This document shows, piece after piece, positions 1 through 8,449 of a stretch of 64,000 bases of DNA (within the stretch, counting starts at the first letter, position 1; each line of letters opens with the position of its first letter). The position numbers and the translations under genes are program-made. Source of the DNA: Paenibacillus sp. URB8-2 (GTDB taxonomy: Bacteria; Bacillota; Bacilli; Paenibacillales; Paenibacillaceae); the NCBI RefSeq assembly GCF_013393385.1, contig NZ_AP023239.1:1116001-1180000 (forward strand). Reading direction: 5' to 3'. The notes beneath the pieces are model-generated. The model saw only the letters and a program-made list of their open reading frames with translations, was not told the DNA's origin and made no database searches.

Positions 1-131
1 TGAGACGGATTTCCGGAAGTAACATTTTTTTTGGTTTTAACTGTGCCATTATACACACAGAATTAAGGGTGGGAGCAGCAGCCGCCCGGCCCGGCCGGCG
101 GAATTATTTTTCATTCAGGAGGAAACCAACT

Positions 132-779
132 ATGGAAACGCAAGTAGAGAACAGCCTGTCTTTCAGCCAAGTTATTCAGGAACGCCATTCGGTAAGAAAA
201 TACGATTCTTCCCGGAAAATGTCCGATGAAGAGATCCATGATCTGCTGAACGATGCCGTCCTGGCCCCGTCCTCTTCCAATCTTCAGCCTTGGCGTTTCA
301 TCGTCATTACAGATCAGGCGCTCAAGGAGCAGCTGCTGCCGATCGCCTACAACCAGCAGCAAGTTGTGGAAGCATCCGCCATTATTGCCGTGCTTGGCGA
401 CCTTGAAGCCTACCGAAACGTGGATAAGATTTGGGATTCGGCGGTAGAGGCCGGTCACGCGACGCCGGAAGTGCGGAATATGATGGTGGAGAACAGCTGG
501 AACAACTACTCCGCGCTCAGCCGGGAGAAGCAGAAGGAAATCGCGCTGGTGGACGGAGGTCTCATCTCCATGCAGCTGATGCTGGCGGCCAAGGCGAAAG
601 GCTATGACACGGTGCCTATGGGCGGCTACAATGCCGATCAATTCCGCGAGATGTTCCAGATTCCGCAACGCTATGCGACCGTAATGCTGATTGCCGTAGG
701 TCATGCTGCGGCCGCAGGACGCCAGACCACACGCCTGCCGCTCGAAGATGTGGTTCAATTTAATGGATTCAAAGGCTGA
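132..779 (+). CDS. Nitroreductase family protein
   Basis: 215-residue FMN-dependent nitroreductase-fold protein, expected to reduce nitro or quinone-type substrates with NAD(P)H in the cytoplasm. The family N-terminal flavin-phosphate motif RHSVRKY is at residues 18-24 and APSSSNLQPWRF at 45-56. The length is normal for the family. The start is set by AGGAGG about 10 bases upstream of ATG 132; the frame is open further upstream to a GTG at 69, but that stretch is Arg/Ala-rich and has no ribosome binding site. Monocistronic, ended by a GC-rich hairpin at about 831-863. The physiological substrate cannot be read from sequence. Confidence 0.9.
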   Translation: METQVENSLSFSQVIQERHSVRKYDSSRKMSDEEIHDLLNDAVLAPSSSNLQPWRFIVITDQALKEQLLPIAYNQQQVVEASAIIAVLGDLEAYRNVDKIWDSAVEAGHATPEVRNMMVENSWNNYSALSREKQKEIALVDGGLISMQLMLAAKAKGYDTVPMGGYNADQFREMFQIPQRYATVMLIAVGHAAAAGRQTTRLPLEDVVQFNGFKG

Positions 780-830
780 ATCCAATCTTGGCGCTAATCC
801 CCGCCGTCTTCCGGAAGATGGCAGTTAATT

Positions 831-863
831 GCGAACCCCCGCCAAACCGGCGGGGGTTCGTTA
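831..863 (+). terminator. Hairpin terminator after the nitroreductase gene
   Basis: Inverted repeat CGAACCCCCGCC / GGCGGGGGTTCG with a 4-5 base loop. The trailing T tract is weak (TTCGTTAG), so termination may be incomplete. Confidence 0.65.
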
Positions 864-982
864 GCGTCCGGCGGGATTTCGCTATTAAAGCCCCTTTCTG
901 CTACAATTTTGGTATGACGGCAGAGACCGCTTTAGACGCGAAAAGAACGACGGAAAGCTTTTGAACAGGAGGCTGAAGCGCA

Positions 983-1681
983 ATGATAAAGGTGTATACG
1001 GCGGAATCGGTCCACCGCTTCGATCACGGTTGGTTGAAAGGAAGCCATATTTTTTCGTTCGGCGAATATTATGATCCGGCCAATACCGCTTTCGGCCCCA
1101 TGCGTGTATGCAATGACGACACCATCGCTCCGGGGAAGGGCTTCGGAGCCCACCCGCACAGCGATATGGAGATTGTCTCTATCATTCTCTCCGGCGTGCT
1201 TCGCCATGAAGACAATCTGGGCAATGTCGCGGAGAGTTCCTTTGGCGGTATCCAGCGGATGTCTGCCGGCACCGGGGTCATCCATACCGAGCACAATCCG
1301 TCGAAGGACGAGCCGGCGCGGCTGCTCCAGCTCTGGTTCATGCCGTCCGTTCGCGGTTCCCGGCCTTCGTACCAGGCGGGGAAATACTGGACGGAGAAGC
1401 TTGACGGCGCTTTGGTGCCGGTAGTTTCCGCCGAAGGTTCGGATGAAATCGTTGATATCGGACAGGATATGACGATATATTTGGGACGTTTGCGCGGCGG
1501 TCAGAATCTTGCGTTTCATCAGGAGCCGGGACGCCGCATTTTTGTATATGTGATCGAGGGAAGTCTTGAGGTCAGCGGCAGCAAGTTGAATTCCGGGGAT
1601 TCGGCGCGGATCGAAGATGAAGATACAATCTCGCTCGCGGCAACGGAGTCCGCTTTTGTGATGCTGGTCGATCTGCCGTAG
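983..1681 (+). CDS. Pirin family bicupin protein
   Basis: 232-residue pirin-like protein of the YhhW/quercetinase-like subgroup. The N-terminal cupin shows the expected metal ligands H57 and H59 (in GAHPHSDME), H101 and E103 (in VIHTEHN). A second cupin-like half follows (residues about 140-230). The start ATG has AGGAGG about 11 bases upstream. It may form a short operon with the small gene at 1711 (gap about 30 bases). Pirins act as dioxygenases or redox-linked regulators; which role applies here is not visible. Confidence 0.88.
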   Translation: MIKVYTAESVHRFDHGWLKGSHIFSFGEYYDPANTAFGPMRVCNDDTIAPGKGFGAHPHSDMEIVSIILSGVLRHEDNLGNVAESSFGGIQRMSAGTGVIHTEHNPSKDEPARLLQLWFMPSVRGSRPSYQAGKYWTEKLDGALVPVVSAEGSDEIVDIGQDMTIYLGRLRGGQNLAFHQEPGRRIFVYVIEGSLEVSGSKLNSGDSARIEDEDTISLAATESAFVMLVDLP

Positions 1682-1710
1682 GCGGTGAGGCGTTAAATGA
1701 GGAGGTCCTT

Positions 1711-2043
1711 ATGATGAATCAGCGGGAAAGAGTATTGGTCAAACATGCCGTGACCGGACGTATGCTGCTGAGCAGCGCGGAAGGATTGACTTACGCCTTC
1801 AGCCGGGATGGCGAACTGATGCGGATTTCCATCTTCGGTGTACCGGCGGATAAGGGACAGGAGGTCCTGACGCTGAAGGCGGAGCTGAACGTCCTTCGGT
1901 TCGAGGAGCCGGAGGGCGGGCCTGTCGTCAAGCATTGGTATTACGTTGGTGATAACCCGGTTGACTATGACGAAGCTTCGGGTTGTCTTACCGTGACCGC
2001 CCAGTCGGAAATCGAATACCGGCCCGACGAATATTGGGATTGA
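1711..2043 (+). CDS. Hypothetical protein, 110 aa
   Basis: Not recognised. Soluble, acidic at the C-terminus, with no signal peptide or membrane segment. The alternation of hydrophobic and charged residues suggests a small beta-rich domain. AGGAGG lies close upstream; the start may be ATG 1711 or the adjacent ATG 1714. It follows the pirin gene with a gap of about 30 bases, so co-transcription is plausible. Confidence 0.65.
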   Translation: MMNQRERVLVKHAVTGRMLLSSAEGLTYAFSRDGELMRISIFGVPADKGQEVLTLKAELNVLRFEEPEGGPVVKHWYYVGDNPVDYDEASGCLTVTAQSEIEYRPDEYWD

Positions 2044-2154
2044 GCATCTGCTCACGGCACCGAAAATTACGCAAAACTGTAACAGGGGAAGTCAGTATTC
2101 AGTTCTTTTGCTGCATGGATGAGCGGATTTATCGAGAAATTCGGTCAGCAGGAA

Positions 2155-2169
2155 TTGACAATTGGTCAA
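2155..2169. promoter_or_regulatory. Palindrome upstream of leucine dehydrogenase (candidate operator)
   Basis: TTGACAATTGGTCAA is a perfect inverted repeat (TTGAC, 5-base spacer, GTCAA) 57 bases before the bcd start. A TATACT hexamer follows at about 2173-2178, but spacing from TTGACA is only 12 bases, so a sigma-A promoter is not clear-cut. Confidence 0.35.
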
Positions 2170-2226
2170 TTGTATACTAGTTTTGTTATGAAAGCTAACA
2201 TTGGCAACATACAAGGGACAGGAGAA

Positions 2227-3336
2227 ATGAAGAACATGGATTTATTCTCGGTATTGGAACGGGACGATTACGAACAACTGCTGTTTTGTCAGGACAAAGC
2301 GTCTGGGCTGAAGGCGATCATTGCGATTCACGACACGACGCTCGGGCCCGCTCTGGGCGGAACCCGGATGTGGACCTATGCTTCCGAGGAAGAGGCAATC
2401 GTCGACGCGCTTCGTCTGGCAAAAGGCATGACCTACAAAAACGCCGTCTCCGGACTTAATCTGGGCGGGGGCAAGACCGTAATCATCGGTGATCCGAAAA
2501 AAGATAAGAACGAAGCGATGTTCCGCGCCTTCGGAAGATATATACAAGGGCTGAACGGACGCTATATCACCGCCGAGGACGTTGGAACGACCGAGGATGA
2601 TATGGACATTATCCATCAGGAGACCGATTATGTGACCGGGATTTCCCAATCCTACGGTTCTTCGGGCAATCCTTCGCCGGTTACGGCTTTTGGCGTATAC
2701 CGGGGCATGAAGGCAGCGGCGAAGGCGGCATTCGGTACGGATTCGCTGGAGGGCAAGACGATCGCCGTTCAGGGCGTAGGCAACGTAGCCTATGCCTTGT
2801 GCGGGCATCTTCATGAGGAGGGCGCCCGGCTTATCGTCACCGACATTAACAAGGAGGCCGTTCGCCGTGCCGTGGACGCATACGGCGCCAAAGCGGTCGA
2901 CCCGAATGAGATCGTTGGCGTAGACTGCGATATTTACGCGCCGTGCGCGCTCGGGGCGACCATCAACGACCAGACGCTGCCGCTGATCAAGGCCAAAGTC
3001 ATCGCGGGCGCGGCCAACAACCAGTTGAAGGAGTCCCGCCACGGCGACGCGCTGCATGCGAGAGGCATTGTCTACGCCCCCGATTATGTGATCAACGCGG
3101 GAGGCGTTATCAATATTGCCGACGAGCTGAACGGCTATAACAAGGAGCGGGCTCTGAAGCAGGTGTCGAAGATTTATGACAGTATCACCCGTGTCCTTGA
3201 AATTTCGCGCGAGAAGGGCATTCCAACCTACGCGGCGGCCGACCATCTGGCGGAGGAACGGATTGCTCTGCTGAAAAACAGCCGCAGCACCTTTCTTCGC
3301 GATGGCCATCACAACCTGAGCAGAAAACGGCATTAA
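2227..3336 (+). CDS. bcd: Leucine dehydrogenase
   Basis: NAD-dependent oxidative deamination of leucine, valine and isoleucine to the 2-oxo acids, feeding branched-chain fatty acid synthesis. Of the Glu/Leu/Phe/Val dehydrogenase family: substrate-domain GLNLGGGKT (residues 76-84, catalytic-type Lys83) with K71 upstream, and a Rossmann dinucleotide motif [10 protein letters not shown] (181-190). The 369-residue length fits bacterial leucine dehydrogenases. Start chosen at ATG 2227 because of the GGGACAGGAG sequence just upstream; ATG 2236 is an alternative, and the longer in-frame extension from 2119 crosses the promoter region. No ptb/buk/bkd genes are adjacent, unlike the Bacillus subtilis arrangement. 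Confidence 0.93.
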   Translation: MKNMDLFSVLERDDYEQLLFCQDKASGLKAIIAIHDTTLGPALGGTRMWTYASEEEAIVDALRLAKGMTYKNAVSGLNLGGGKTVIIGDPKKDKNEAMFRAFGRYIQGLNGRYITAEDVGTTEDDMDIIHQETDYVTGISQSYGSSGNPSPVTAFGVYRGMKAAAKAAFGTDSLEGKTIAVQGVGNVAYALCGHLHEEGARLIVTDINKEAVRRAVDAYGAKAVDPNEIVGVDCDIYAPCALGATINDQTLPLIKAKVIAGAANNQLKESRHGDALHARGIVYAPDYVINAGGVINIADELNGYNKERALKQVSKIYDSITRVLEISREKGIPTYAAADHLAEERIALLKNSRSTFLRDGHHNLSRKRH

Positions 3337-3348
3337 TCGGATTTCTAC

Positions 3349-3387
3349 GGCCCGGTATACCCGCGTTCAAGCGGGCCGGGCTTTTTT
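3349..3387 (+). terminator. Rho-independent terminator after bcd
   Basis: GCCCGG and CCGGGC arms with internal CCCGC/GCGGG pairing, followed by TTTTTT. Confidence 0.85.
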
Positions 3388-3439
3388 AAAAAATAGAATT
3401 TATAATTAAGATCGAAGCGTCGGAAGAACGTTTTCCGGC

Positions 3440-3501
3440 AAAAAAGCCTCCAAGCTCCCTACCGACTTACCGATCGGTAACAGCCAAGAGGCTCTTTTTC
3501 T
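3440..3501. terminator. Bidirectional terminator-like element containing a 14-bp palindrome
   Basis: AAAAAAGCCTC and GAGGCTCTTTTT form outer arms with A and T tracts on either side, so it could terminate in both directions. Inside the loop is the perfect palindrome TTACCGATCGGTAA (3467-3480), which resembles TetR-family operators. No TetR gene is adjacent. The element sits just left of the IS110 copy. Confidence 0.5.
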
Positions 3502-3551
3502 AAATATCAGACTCCCATGCCGCTAACGCGGCACCACTGAATAATGAAAAT

Positions 3552-3749
3552 ATGGGCGATACTGGTTACTGGGCTGGCGAAGGTAGGTCGTACTTTCTTG
3601 GTGTCACGAACCCGGATATCAGACGGACCCCATCGACCCGGTGCATCACAGATTGTTGCTCCCTTCAGGGAAGCACGCAGGGCAGAATAACCTTAGTATT
3701 GGTCTTTGCACCAGCCTTAATTAGCGCCAGCAGGCAGGAGAAGCAAACC
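3552..3749 (+). ncRNA. Candidate IS110 bridge RNA region
   Basis: In IS110-group elements the noncoding stretch upstream of the transposase encodes the bridge RNA that pairs with target and donor DNA. This stretch has the right position and size (about 200 bases) and is noncoding apart from a frame extension with no ribosome binding site. I inferred this from position; I did not identify the guide loops. Confidence 0.4.
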
Positions 3750-4969
3750 ATGGAAATCCTGATTGAACGTTGCTGTGGATTGGATGTGCACAAGAAAAGC
3801 ATCACCGCATGTATCATCACCCCGAAAGGAAAGGAGATTCGAAGTTTTGAAACCCTGACCAGACGACTGGTCGATCTGGTGGATTGGATCAAAAGCGAGC
3901 GGTGCAGCCATGTCGCGATGGAGAGTACCGGGGATTACTGGAAACCGATTTATAACCTGCTTGAACTGGAAGATGTCAAGCCGATCGTCGTGAACGCTCA
4001 GCATATCAAAGCGGTGCCTGGGCGAAAAACGGATGTAAAGGATGCGGAATGGATTGCCAAGCTACTCCGGCATGGACTGGTGCAGGGGAGCTATATTCCG
4101 GGTCGGGAGCAGCGAGAGCTTCGGGAAATCATTCGCTACCGGCGAAGCATCATCGAAGAACGAGCCCGGGAAGTAAACCGACTGCAAAAGGTGCTGGAAG
4201 GCGGAAATATCAAACTCTCGTCGGTGGCCTCCAATGTGCTGGGCGTATCTGGACGGAACATGCTGGAAGCGATGATTCAGGGAGAAAGTGATCCATCGAT
4301 CCTGGCTGACTTCGCGCAAAAAAAGCTAAAGGCTAAGAAAGAGCAATTAAAACTGGCCCTTGAAGGCAGCCTGGGGCCGCATCAGCTGCTCATGCTGGAA
4401 AAACAGCTGTCGCACATCGACCAACTGAACGAGTTAATCACTGAACTGGATGAAGAAGTGGAACGCCGAATGACCCCTTTCGCAGAGGACCTGAAGTTGT
4501 GGATACCATTCCCGGCGTCGGTAAGCGAACCGCCGAACAAATTCTGGCGGAAATCGGGACCGACATGACACGGTTTCCAAGTCCGGGACATTTATGTTCC
4601 TGGGCAGGAATGACTCCAGGTCACGATGAAAGTGCCGGGAAAAAGCGGTCAGCGAAGACCCGAAAAGGGAACAAGAAACTGCGAAGTGCACTGGTGGAAG
4701 CGGCACGAGCCGCGGGACGAAAAAAGAATACCTACCTGTCGGCCCAATATCACCGGATCGCAGGCAGGCGAGGAAAAAACAGGGCAGCAGTGGCTGTCGG
4801 ACATAGCATCCTGACGATCGTTTATATCTTGTTAACGCGAAAACAAGAATATAAAGAACTAGGATTTGATTATTTCGATCAACGAAACCGCGACATGGTG
4901 ATGAACCGTTCCATCAAACGATTAGAATCCTTAGGCTACCAAGTGAATCTGACGGAACAAACGGCCTGA
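3750..4969 (+). pseudogene. IS110-family transposase, broken by a 1-nt frameshift
   Basis: N-terminal DEDD (RuvC-like) domain: GLDVHKK (residues 9-15), MESTGDYW and KTDVKDAEWIAKLLRHG carry the acidic residues. A coiled helical region follows, then the C-terminal Transposase_20 domain with TIPGVGKRTAEQILAEIG and the Ser-containing catalytic region (GHDESAGKKRS). The start ATG 3750 has GGAG about 10 bases upstream. The first frame runs to 4568 but turns nonsensical after LKL (about 4499); the second frame picks up seamlessly with DTIPGVG, consistent with loss of one base near 4498-4500. The copy is therefore probably inactive, unless this is a sequencing error; I saw no typical programmed slippery site. 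Confidence 0.85.
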
Positions 4970-5043
4970 CAGCTGATTCAAAAAAATATACAATCTGGGG
5001 TTTGTTTTCGTATGCACACTTTTAGTGTTCTGGAGCAACTTTA

Positions 5044-5147
5044 TTTTCAGGGCAGAAAGTATAAGCTTCGCGCTTATCCTTAACCTGATATTTTTACGAG
5101 AAACGGATGCCTTCCTCTTCCAGAGGACGGCGAAGCCGTTTCTTCTT
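5044..5147. repeat. Two-hairpin interspersed repeat, copy A
   Basis: First hairpin: ATAAGCTTCGCGCTTAT core inside TCAGG/CCTGA arms. Then ACGAGAAACG leads into the second hairpin GAAACGG/CCGTTTC, ending in TTCTT. The same plan is seen at 5150-5246, 17150-17284 and 49176-49309. Confidence 0.8.
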
Positions 5148-5149
5148 AA

Positions 5150-5246
5150 AATACAAGAATTTATAAGTTTCACGCTTATAAAAGACCTTGTATTTCTACG
5201 AGAAACGCACTTGCGTCTTGAAAGACGCCGTCAGGCGTTTCTTCTT
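5150..5246. repeat. Two-hairpin interspersed repeat, copy B
   Basis: Adjacent to copy A in the same orientation. Outer arms of hairpin 1 are ATACAAG/CTTGTAT (versus ATATAAG/CTTATAT in copies C and D). Hairpin 2 is GAAACGC/GCGTTTC with an inner CGTCTT/AAGACG. Both differences from the other copies are compensatory base-pair changes. Confidence 0.8.
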
Positions 5247-5265
5247 AGGCGGACATGCATGAACG

Positions 5266-5973
5266 TTACTGCATTTTATCCGGTTCGGGATAAGCGACGC
5301 CCAAGGTATCTACCGTTATCTTCTTGATTACGGGCGGATTTTCGGGACGGTCGTTGGCGTCTCTCGGAAGATTGACGATGGCGTCGACGACATCGAGCCC
5401 TTCGGTGACTTTTCCGAAGGCCGCATACTTTCCGTCCAGACTCGTCGCGGCCGCAGTCATAATGAAGAATTGCGATCCCGCCGAATCGGGATCATTCGTC
5501 CGGGCCATCGACAGCACGCCTGTCGTATGCAGGAGCTTGTTGGGGAAGCCGTTCTCGGAGAATTCTCCGGAAATGCCGTACCCGGGGCCACCCATGCCCG
5601 TGCCTTCCGGATCACCGCCCTGAATCATGAACCCGGGGATGACACGGTGGAAGACCGTCCCGTTATAGAACCCTTTTTGAATGAGTGAAATGAAATTGTT
5701 CACCGTATTCGGGGCGACCTCAGGATACAGCTCGGCCTTGATGATCCCGCCGTCCCCCATCTCGATGGTAACCAGGGGGTGGCTCGCACTATCGGAGGGC
5801 GTTCCGTTAGCGGGCGCGCCGTTTGTCTGCGACCCCGAGTCCGGGGCTGGGGATGCGCCGGGGTTCGAGCCGCCCGAGGCGTCAGGCTTACTGCCGCAGC
5901 CGGACGCCAGAATCAGCATCATAAGGCCCAGAAGCGCCCATATGACGAAAGAATGTTTGCTTGCAGCTCTCAC
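5266..5973 (-). CDS. Peptidyl-prolyl cis-trans isomerase, cyclophilin-type lipoprotein
   Basis: 235-residue extracytoplasmic proline isomerase. A lipoprotein signal peptide ends in LASGC (lipid-anchored Cys26), followed by a Ser/Pro/Gly-rich linker to about residue 64 and a cyclophilin domain (66-230) with the active-site signature FHRVIPGFMIQGG (108-120). It probably assists folding of secreted proteins at the outer face of the membrane. The start is GTG with GGAG about 11 bases upstream, a slightly long spacing. Convergent with the preceding repeat region. Confidence 0.9.
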   Translation of the reverse strand: MRAASKHSFVIWALLGLMMLILASGCGSKPDASGGSNPGASPAPDSGSQTNGAPANGTPSDSASHPLVTIEMGDGGIIKAELYPEVAPNTVNNFISLIQKGFYNGTVFHRVIPGFMIQGGDPEGTGMGGPGYGISGEFSENGFPNKLLHTTGVLSMARTNDPDSAGSQFFIMTAAATSLDGKYAAFGKVTEGLDVVDAIVNLPRDANDRPENPPVIKKITVDTLGVAYPEPDKMQ

Positions 5974-6134
5974 TAATCTGTCGCTCCTTTACTTCATTAA
6001 TCCGTGCGTCATATGCATCATAACCCGGAGCCGGTCCGCTTTGCAAAATTCACAGGGTTAATCGGGATTGGCATCGGCCGCAAACAGGTTTACAATAATA
6101 GGATGCTTCCAAGAAGCTTGAAAGGATGTACAGC

Positions 6135-7340
6135 ATGATGAACTTTTCGTGGAAGCGGAACTTGGTCGTCCTTTGGTTAGGCGTATTTCTGTGCAGCACC
6201 TCGTATTCGATCTCGATTCCGTTTATGTCCATTTTTCTAGGCGATGATCTGGGGGTGACCAGCCACCTGGAGGTATGGTCCGGCGTTGCCTTCGGCATCT
6301 CGTTTTTGGCCAGCGCGCTGATTTCTCCTTTCTGGGGCTCCCTGGCGGACAAATACGGACGCAAGCCGATGCTGGTCCGTTCGGGCTTCAGCCTGGCGGC
6401 GCTTTATTTGATCAATTATTTTGTCCATGATCCTTATGTATTTCTTGTTATACGGGTGCTGCTGGGGCTGCTGGCCGGGTTCGTTCCGTCCTCCATCGCG
6501 CTGGTGGCGACGAATACCCCCGAAGAGAAAACCGGGTACGCGCTTAGCGTTATGTCGACCTCGGGCGCTGCCGGAAGCATTATCGGCCCGCTCATCGGCG
6601 GCGTGATCAGCTATTATTACGGCAACCGCAGCACCTTTCTGTTCTCGTCGGCGATTGTGCTGTTGTCGGCGGTGATCGCCACCTTGTTCGTGAAAGAGCG
6701 GAAATTGGACCGGTCGGCTCCAAGATCGCGAGTGCGCGACGATATCAGGGAAGCCGGGGGCAATGGAGCCTTCGTTTCCCTGATGGTAATGACGGGAATC
6801 TGCAACTTTTCCGTAATGCTGCTGGAACCGCTTATCCCCATTTACATGCTGGATATGGGAATCTCGAAGGACAGTGCGTCGCTTACTTCGGGAATCGTCT
6901 TCTCGGCGGTGGGCATCGCCACGATGCTGATGGCTCCCCGTTGGGGGAGAATCGGGGGACGAAAAGGCTTCGGAGTCATTCTGTTTCTCGGCCTTCTGGG
7001 CGGCGGAATCGGCAATATTCTGCAGTTCTTCGTGACCGGCTATGTCCAGTTCGCGGTTCTGCGGTTTATCTACGGACTGTTTTATGCCGGCGTGCTTCCT
7101 TCCATTAATGCGATGATCGTACAGGTAACGGAGCCGGGATTCCGGGGGCGCGCTTTCAGCCTTAACCAATCGGTCTCCCAGCTTGCGACCATGGCCGGAC
7201 CCATTCTGGGCGGCCTGCTCGGAGCCTTCCTTCCGATCCGGTGGGTGTTCGTGATCAATGGGCTGATGCTTTTGGCCGCGGGACTGACTGTGAGGACGCG
7301 GAGACTTGAGGCCCAGGTATCCGCCGTCAGGACGGAGTAA
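6135..7340 (+). CDS. MFS transporter, multidrug-efflux type (MdtG-like)
   Basis: 401-residue, 12-helix major facilitator. The loop 2-3 signature GSLADKYGRKPML follows helix 2, and the proton-antiporter motif region (GAAGSIIGPLIGG) is in helix 5, as in drug:H+ exporters. AAAGGA at 6121-6126 gives 8-base spacing to ATG 6135; ATG 6126 overlaps that site, so the shorter start is preferred. Substrate not predictable. Ends facing the small acidic genes, with an inverted repeat between them. Confidence 0.85.
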   Translation: MMNFSWKRNLVVLWLGVFLCSTSYSISIPFMSIFLGDDLGVTSHLEVWSGVAFGISFLASALISPFWGSLADKYGRKPMLVRSGFSLAALYLINYFVHDPYVFLVIRVLLGLLAGFVPSSIALVATNTPEEKTGYALSVMSTSGAAGSIIGPLIGGVISYYYGNRSTFLFSSAIVLLSAVIATLFVKERKLDRSAPRSRVRDDIREAGGNGAFVSLMVMTGICNFSVMLLEPLIPIYMLDMGISKDSASLTSGIVFSAVGIATMLMAPRWGRIGGRKGFGVILFLGLLGGGIGNILQFFVTGYVQFAVLRFIYGLFYAGVLPSINAMIVQVTEPGFRGRAFSLNQSVSQLATMAGPILGGLLGAFLPIRWVFVINGLMLLAAGLTVRTRRLEAQVSAVRTE

Positions 7341-7383
7341 CCTTCTCGGCTTGGCAAGGGTGGAACGAACCGGGCACGGCAAT

Positions 7384-7417
7384 GCGCCGCCGGACGCCAA
7401 AAATGATCGGGCGGCGC
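7384..7417. terminator. Possible convergent terminator hairpin
   Basis: GCGCCGCC / GGCGGCGC arms with an 18-base loop between the stop codons of two convergent genes. No strong T tract. Confidence 0.35.
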
Positions 7418-7426
7418 TTAGCTGCT

Positions 7427-8020
7427 TTATTCATCTTCGCCCGTAGAGCCGTTCAGCACATCCGTGCCCGGCACGGCATCAAGCGAAGGGGAAGCCGGAT
7501 CGACCGGACTGCCGGCCTGGATATCGTCGGCGTCGGGAACATTCTCCAGCGGATCGGTATCGTCCTCCGCCGTATCATCGGCGTATTCGATGGAGCCTTC
7601 ATTGAGCCCGGCGGTAAAAAAAGCCTTGGTCGCATCGGAGTACAGGAGCTCGTCCCGGCTCGGGGCGGGTCCTGAAAGAATGCTTTCCTCCAGATCGGGC
7701 GGGCCGCCCAGTCCCCGTTCGGGAGCGTTAAGCCCGACATCCGCCGCGAGCTCCGGGTCCCGGGCCAAGGTTTCATTTTCGGCGGTATATACGATTCCGT
7801 CGGAGGCCATCGAATCGGCGCCGACCCGTTCATGGGTGGTAAAAGGAGATTCGATGGGAACGTGCACGCTGCCGGAAGCTTCTTCGCTTACGCTTTGCGC
7901 CGTTTCTGTTCCTACAAGCCGGATGTCATCAACCGGAATATCCTGCTCCGGAGAGACGCCACCCATTTTGGCATAGCGTTCGTATTCAAAATCGGCTTCC
8001 GTCTTATTGAAATCAGCCAT
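7427..8020 (-). CDS. Hypothetical acidic protein, 197 aa
   Basis: Not recognised. Strongly acidic, with many Asp/Glu/Pro/Gly/Ser, no hydrophobic core pattern beyond short stretches, no signal peptide and no membrane segment; it looks largely disordered. Good ribosome binding site (AAAGGAG, then ATG). It lies 5 bases downstream of the 66-aa gene, so the two probably form an operon. The composition resembles small acidic proteins of spore formers, but I cannot assign it to a family. Confidence 0.65.
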   Translation of the reverse strand: MADFNKTEADFEYERYAKMGGVSPEQDIPVDDIRLVGTETAQSVSEEASGSVHVPIESPFTTHERVGADSMASDGIVYTAENETLARDPELAADVGLNAPERGLGGPPDLEESILSGPAPSRDELLYSDATKAFFTAGLNEGSIEYADDTAEDDTDPLENVPDADDIQAGSPVDPASPSLDAVPGTDVLNGSTGEDE

Positions 8021-8025
8021 TTTAT

Positions 8026-8226
8026 TCAGCTCCTTTTAGGTGTAATATCATGGGTATCCGCTTCCTTGGGAAGCGCATGCCGTACGGCTTTAATCTGATT
8101 CTTGTCAGGCAGGGCATCCGGAAAAGTTCCTTCCTGAAACAGGCCGAACTCTTCGTCGATATCCCGCTCGGTTACTAAATCGTCATCTTCCGAGCCGCTG
8201 CGCTTCTTGTTTCGGTACTCTTCCAA
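8026..8226 (-). CDS. Small hypothetical charged protein, 66 aa
   Basis: Not recognised. Highly charged (an EDDD cluster and a basic C-terminus), hydrophilic. TTG start supported by GGAGG about 8 bases upstream on the minus strand. First gene of the two-gene operon reading leftwards; the intergenic palindrome at 8271-8290 lies upstream and may regulate it. Confidence 0.6.
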   Translation of the reverse strand: MEEYRNKKRSGSEDDDLVTERDIDEEFGLFQEGTFPDALPDKNQIKAVRHALPKEADTHDITPKRS

Positions 8227-8270
8227 TGAGCAGCCCTCCTTCTTGGTTATCAGGCATCTGCCCTGACAAC

Positions 8271-8290
8271 GGTATATATTAATGTATACC
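8271..8290. promoter_or_regulatory. 20-bp near-perfect palindrome between divergent genes
   Basis: GGTATATATTAATGTATACC, symmetric except for one base pair, centred in the 170-base gap between the acidic-protein operon (minus) and the sensor kinase (plus). Candidate operator; no regulator identified. Confidence 0.4.
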
Positions 8291-8449
8291 CTTATAGAGG
8301 CAAGCGAATCCTTCCTTGGACTCTATTCTTGATCTTCATGTGTATTCTTTCGTGAAACGGTTATTTTTAATCCACTTAAAGGGAAGAATCGAAAGTTGGT
8401 CGAAAATTATAGCAAAATATCTATTTTGGATAGCCGAGGTGCCACTGTT

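Larger units (their letters stand above)
3505..5042 (+). mobile_element. IS110-family insertion sequence (frameshifted transposase); ends approximate
   Basis: An IS110-type transposase reading frame (3750-4969) is preceded by about 200 bases of noncoding DNA rich in potential stems. These elements usually lack terminal inverted repeats, so the exact ends cannot be fixed from one copy. The left end lies between the terminator-like element (to 3501) and about 3550; the right end lies between the stop at 4969 and the palindromic repeat starting near 5044. A hairpin TGCCGC-TAAC-GCGGCA is at 3518-3533. Confidence 0.7.

Noticed and set aside
1..131. Promoter for the nitroreductase gene
   Set aside because: TTGGTT and TTATAC hexamers exist but are spaced only 12 bases apart; the window edge prevents a proper look.
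5025..5327. Coding frame across the repeats after IS110
   Set aside because: It spans both hairpin repeats, has no ribosome binding site, and overlaps the cyclophilin gene in antisense.
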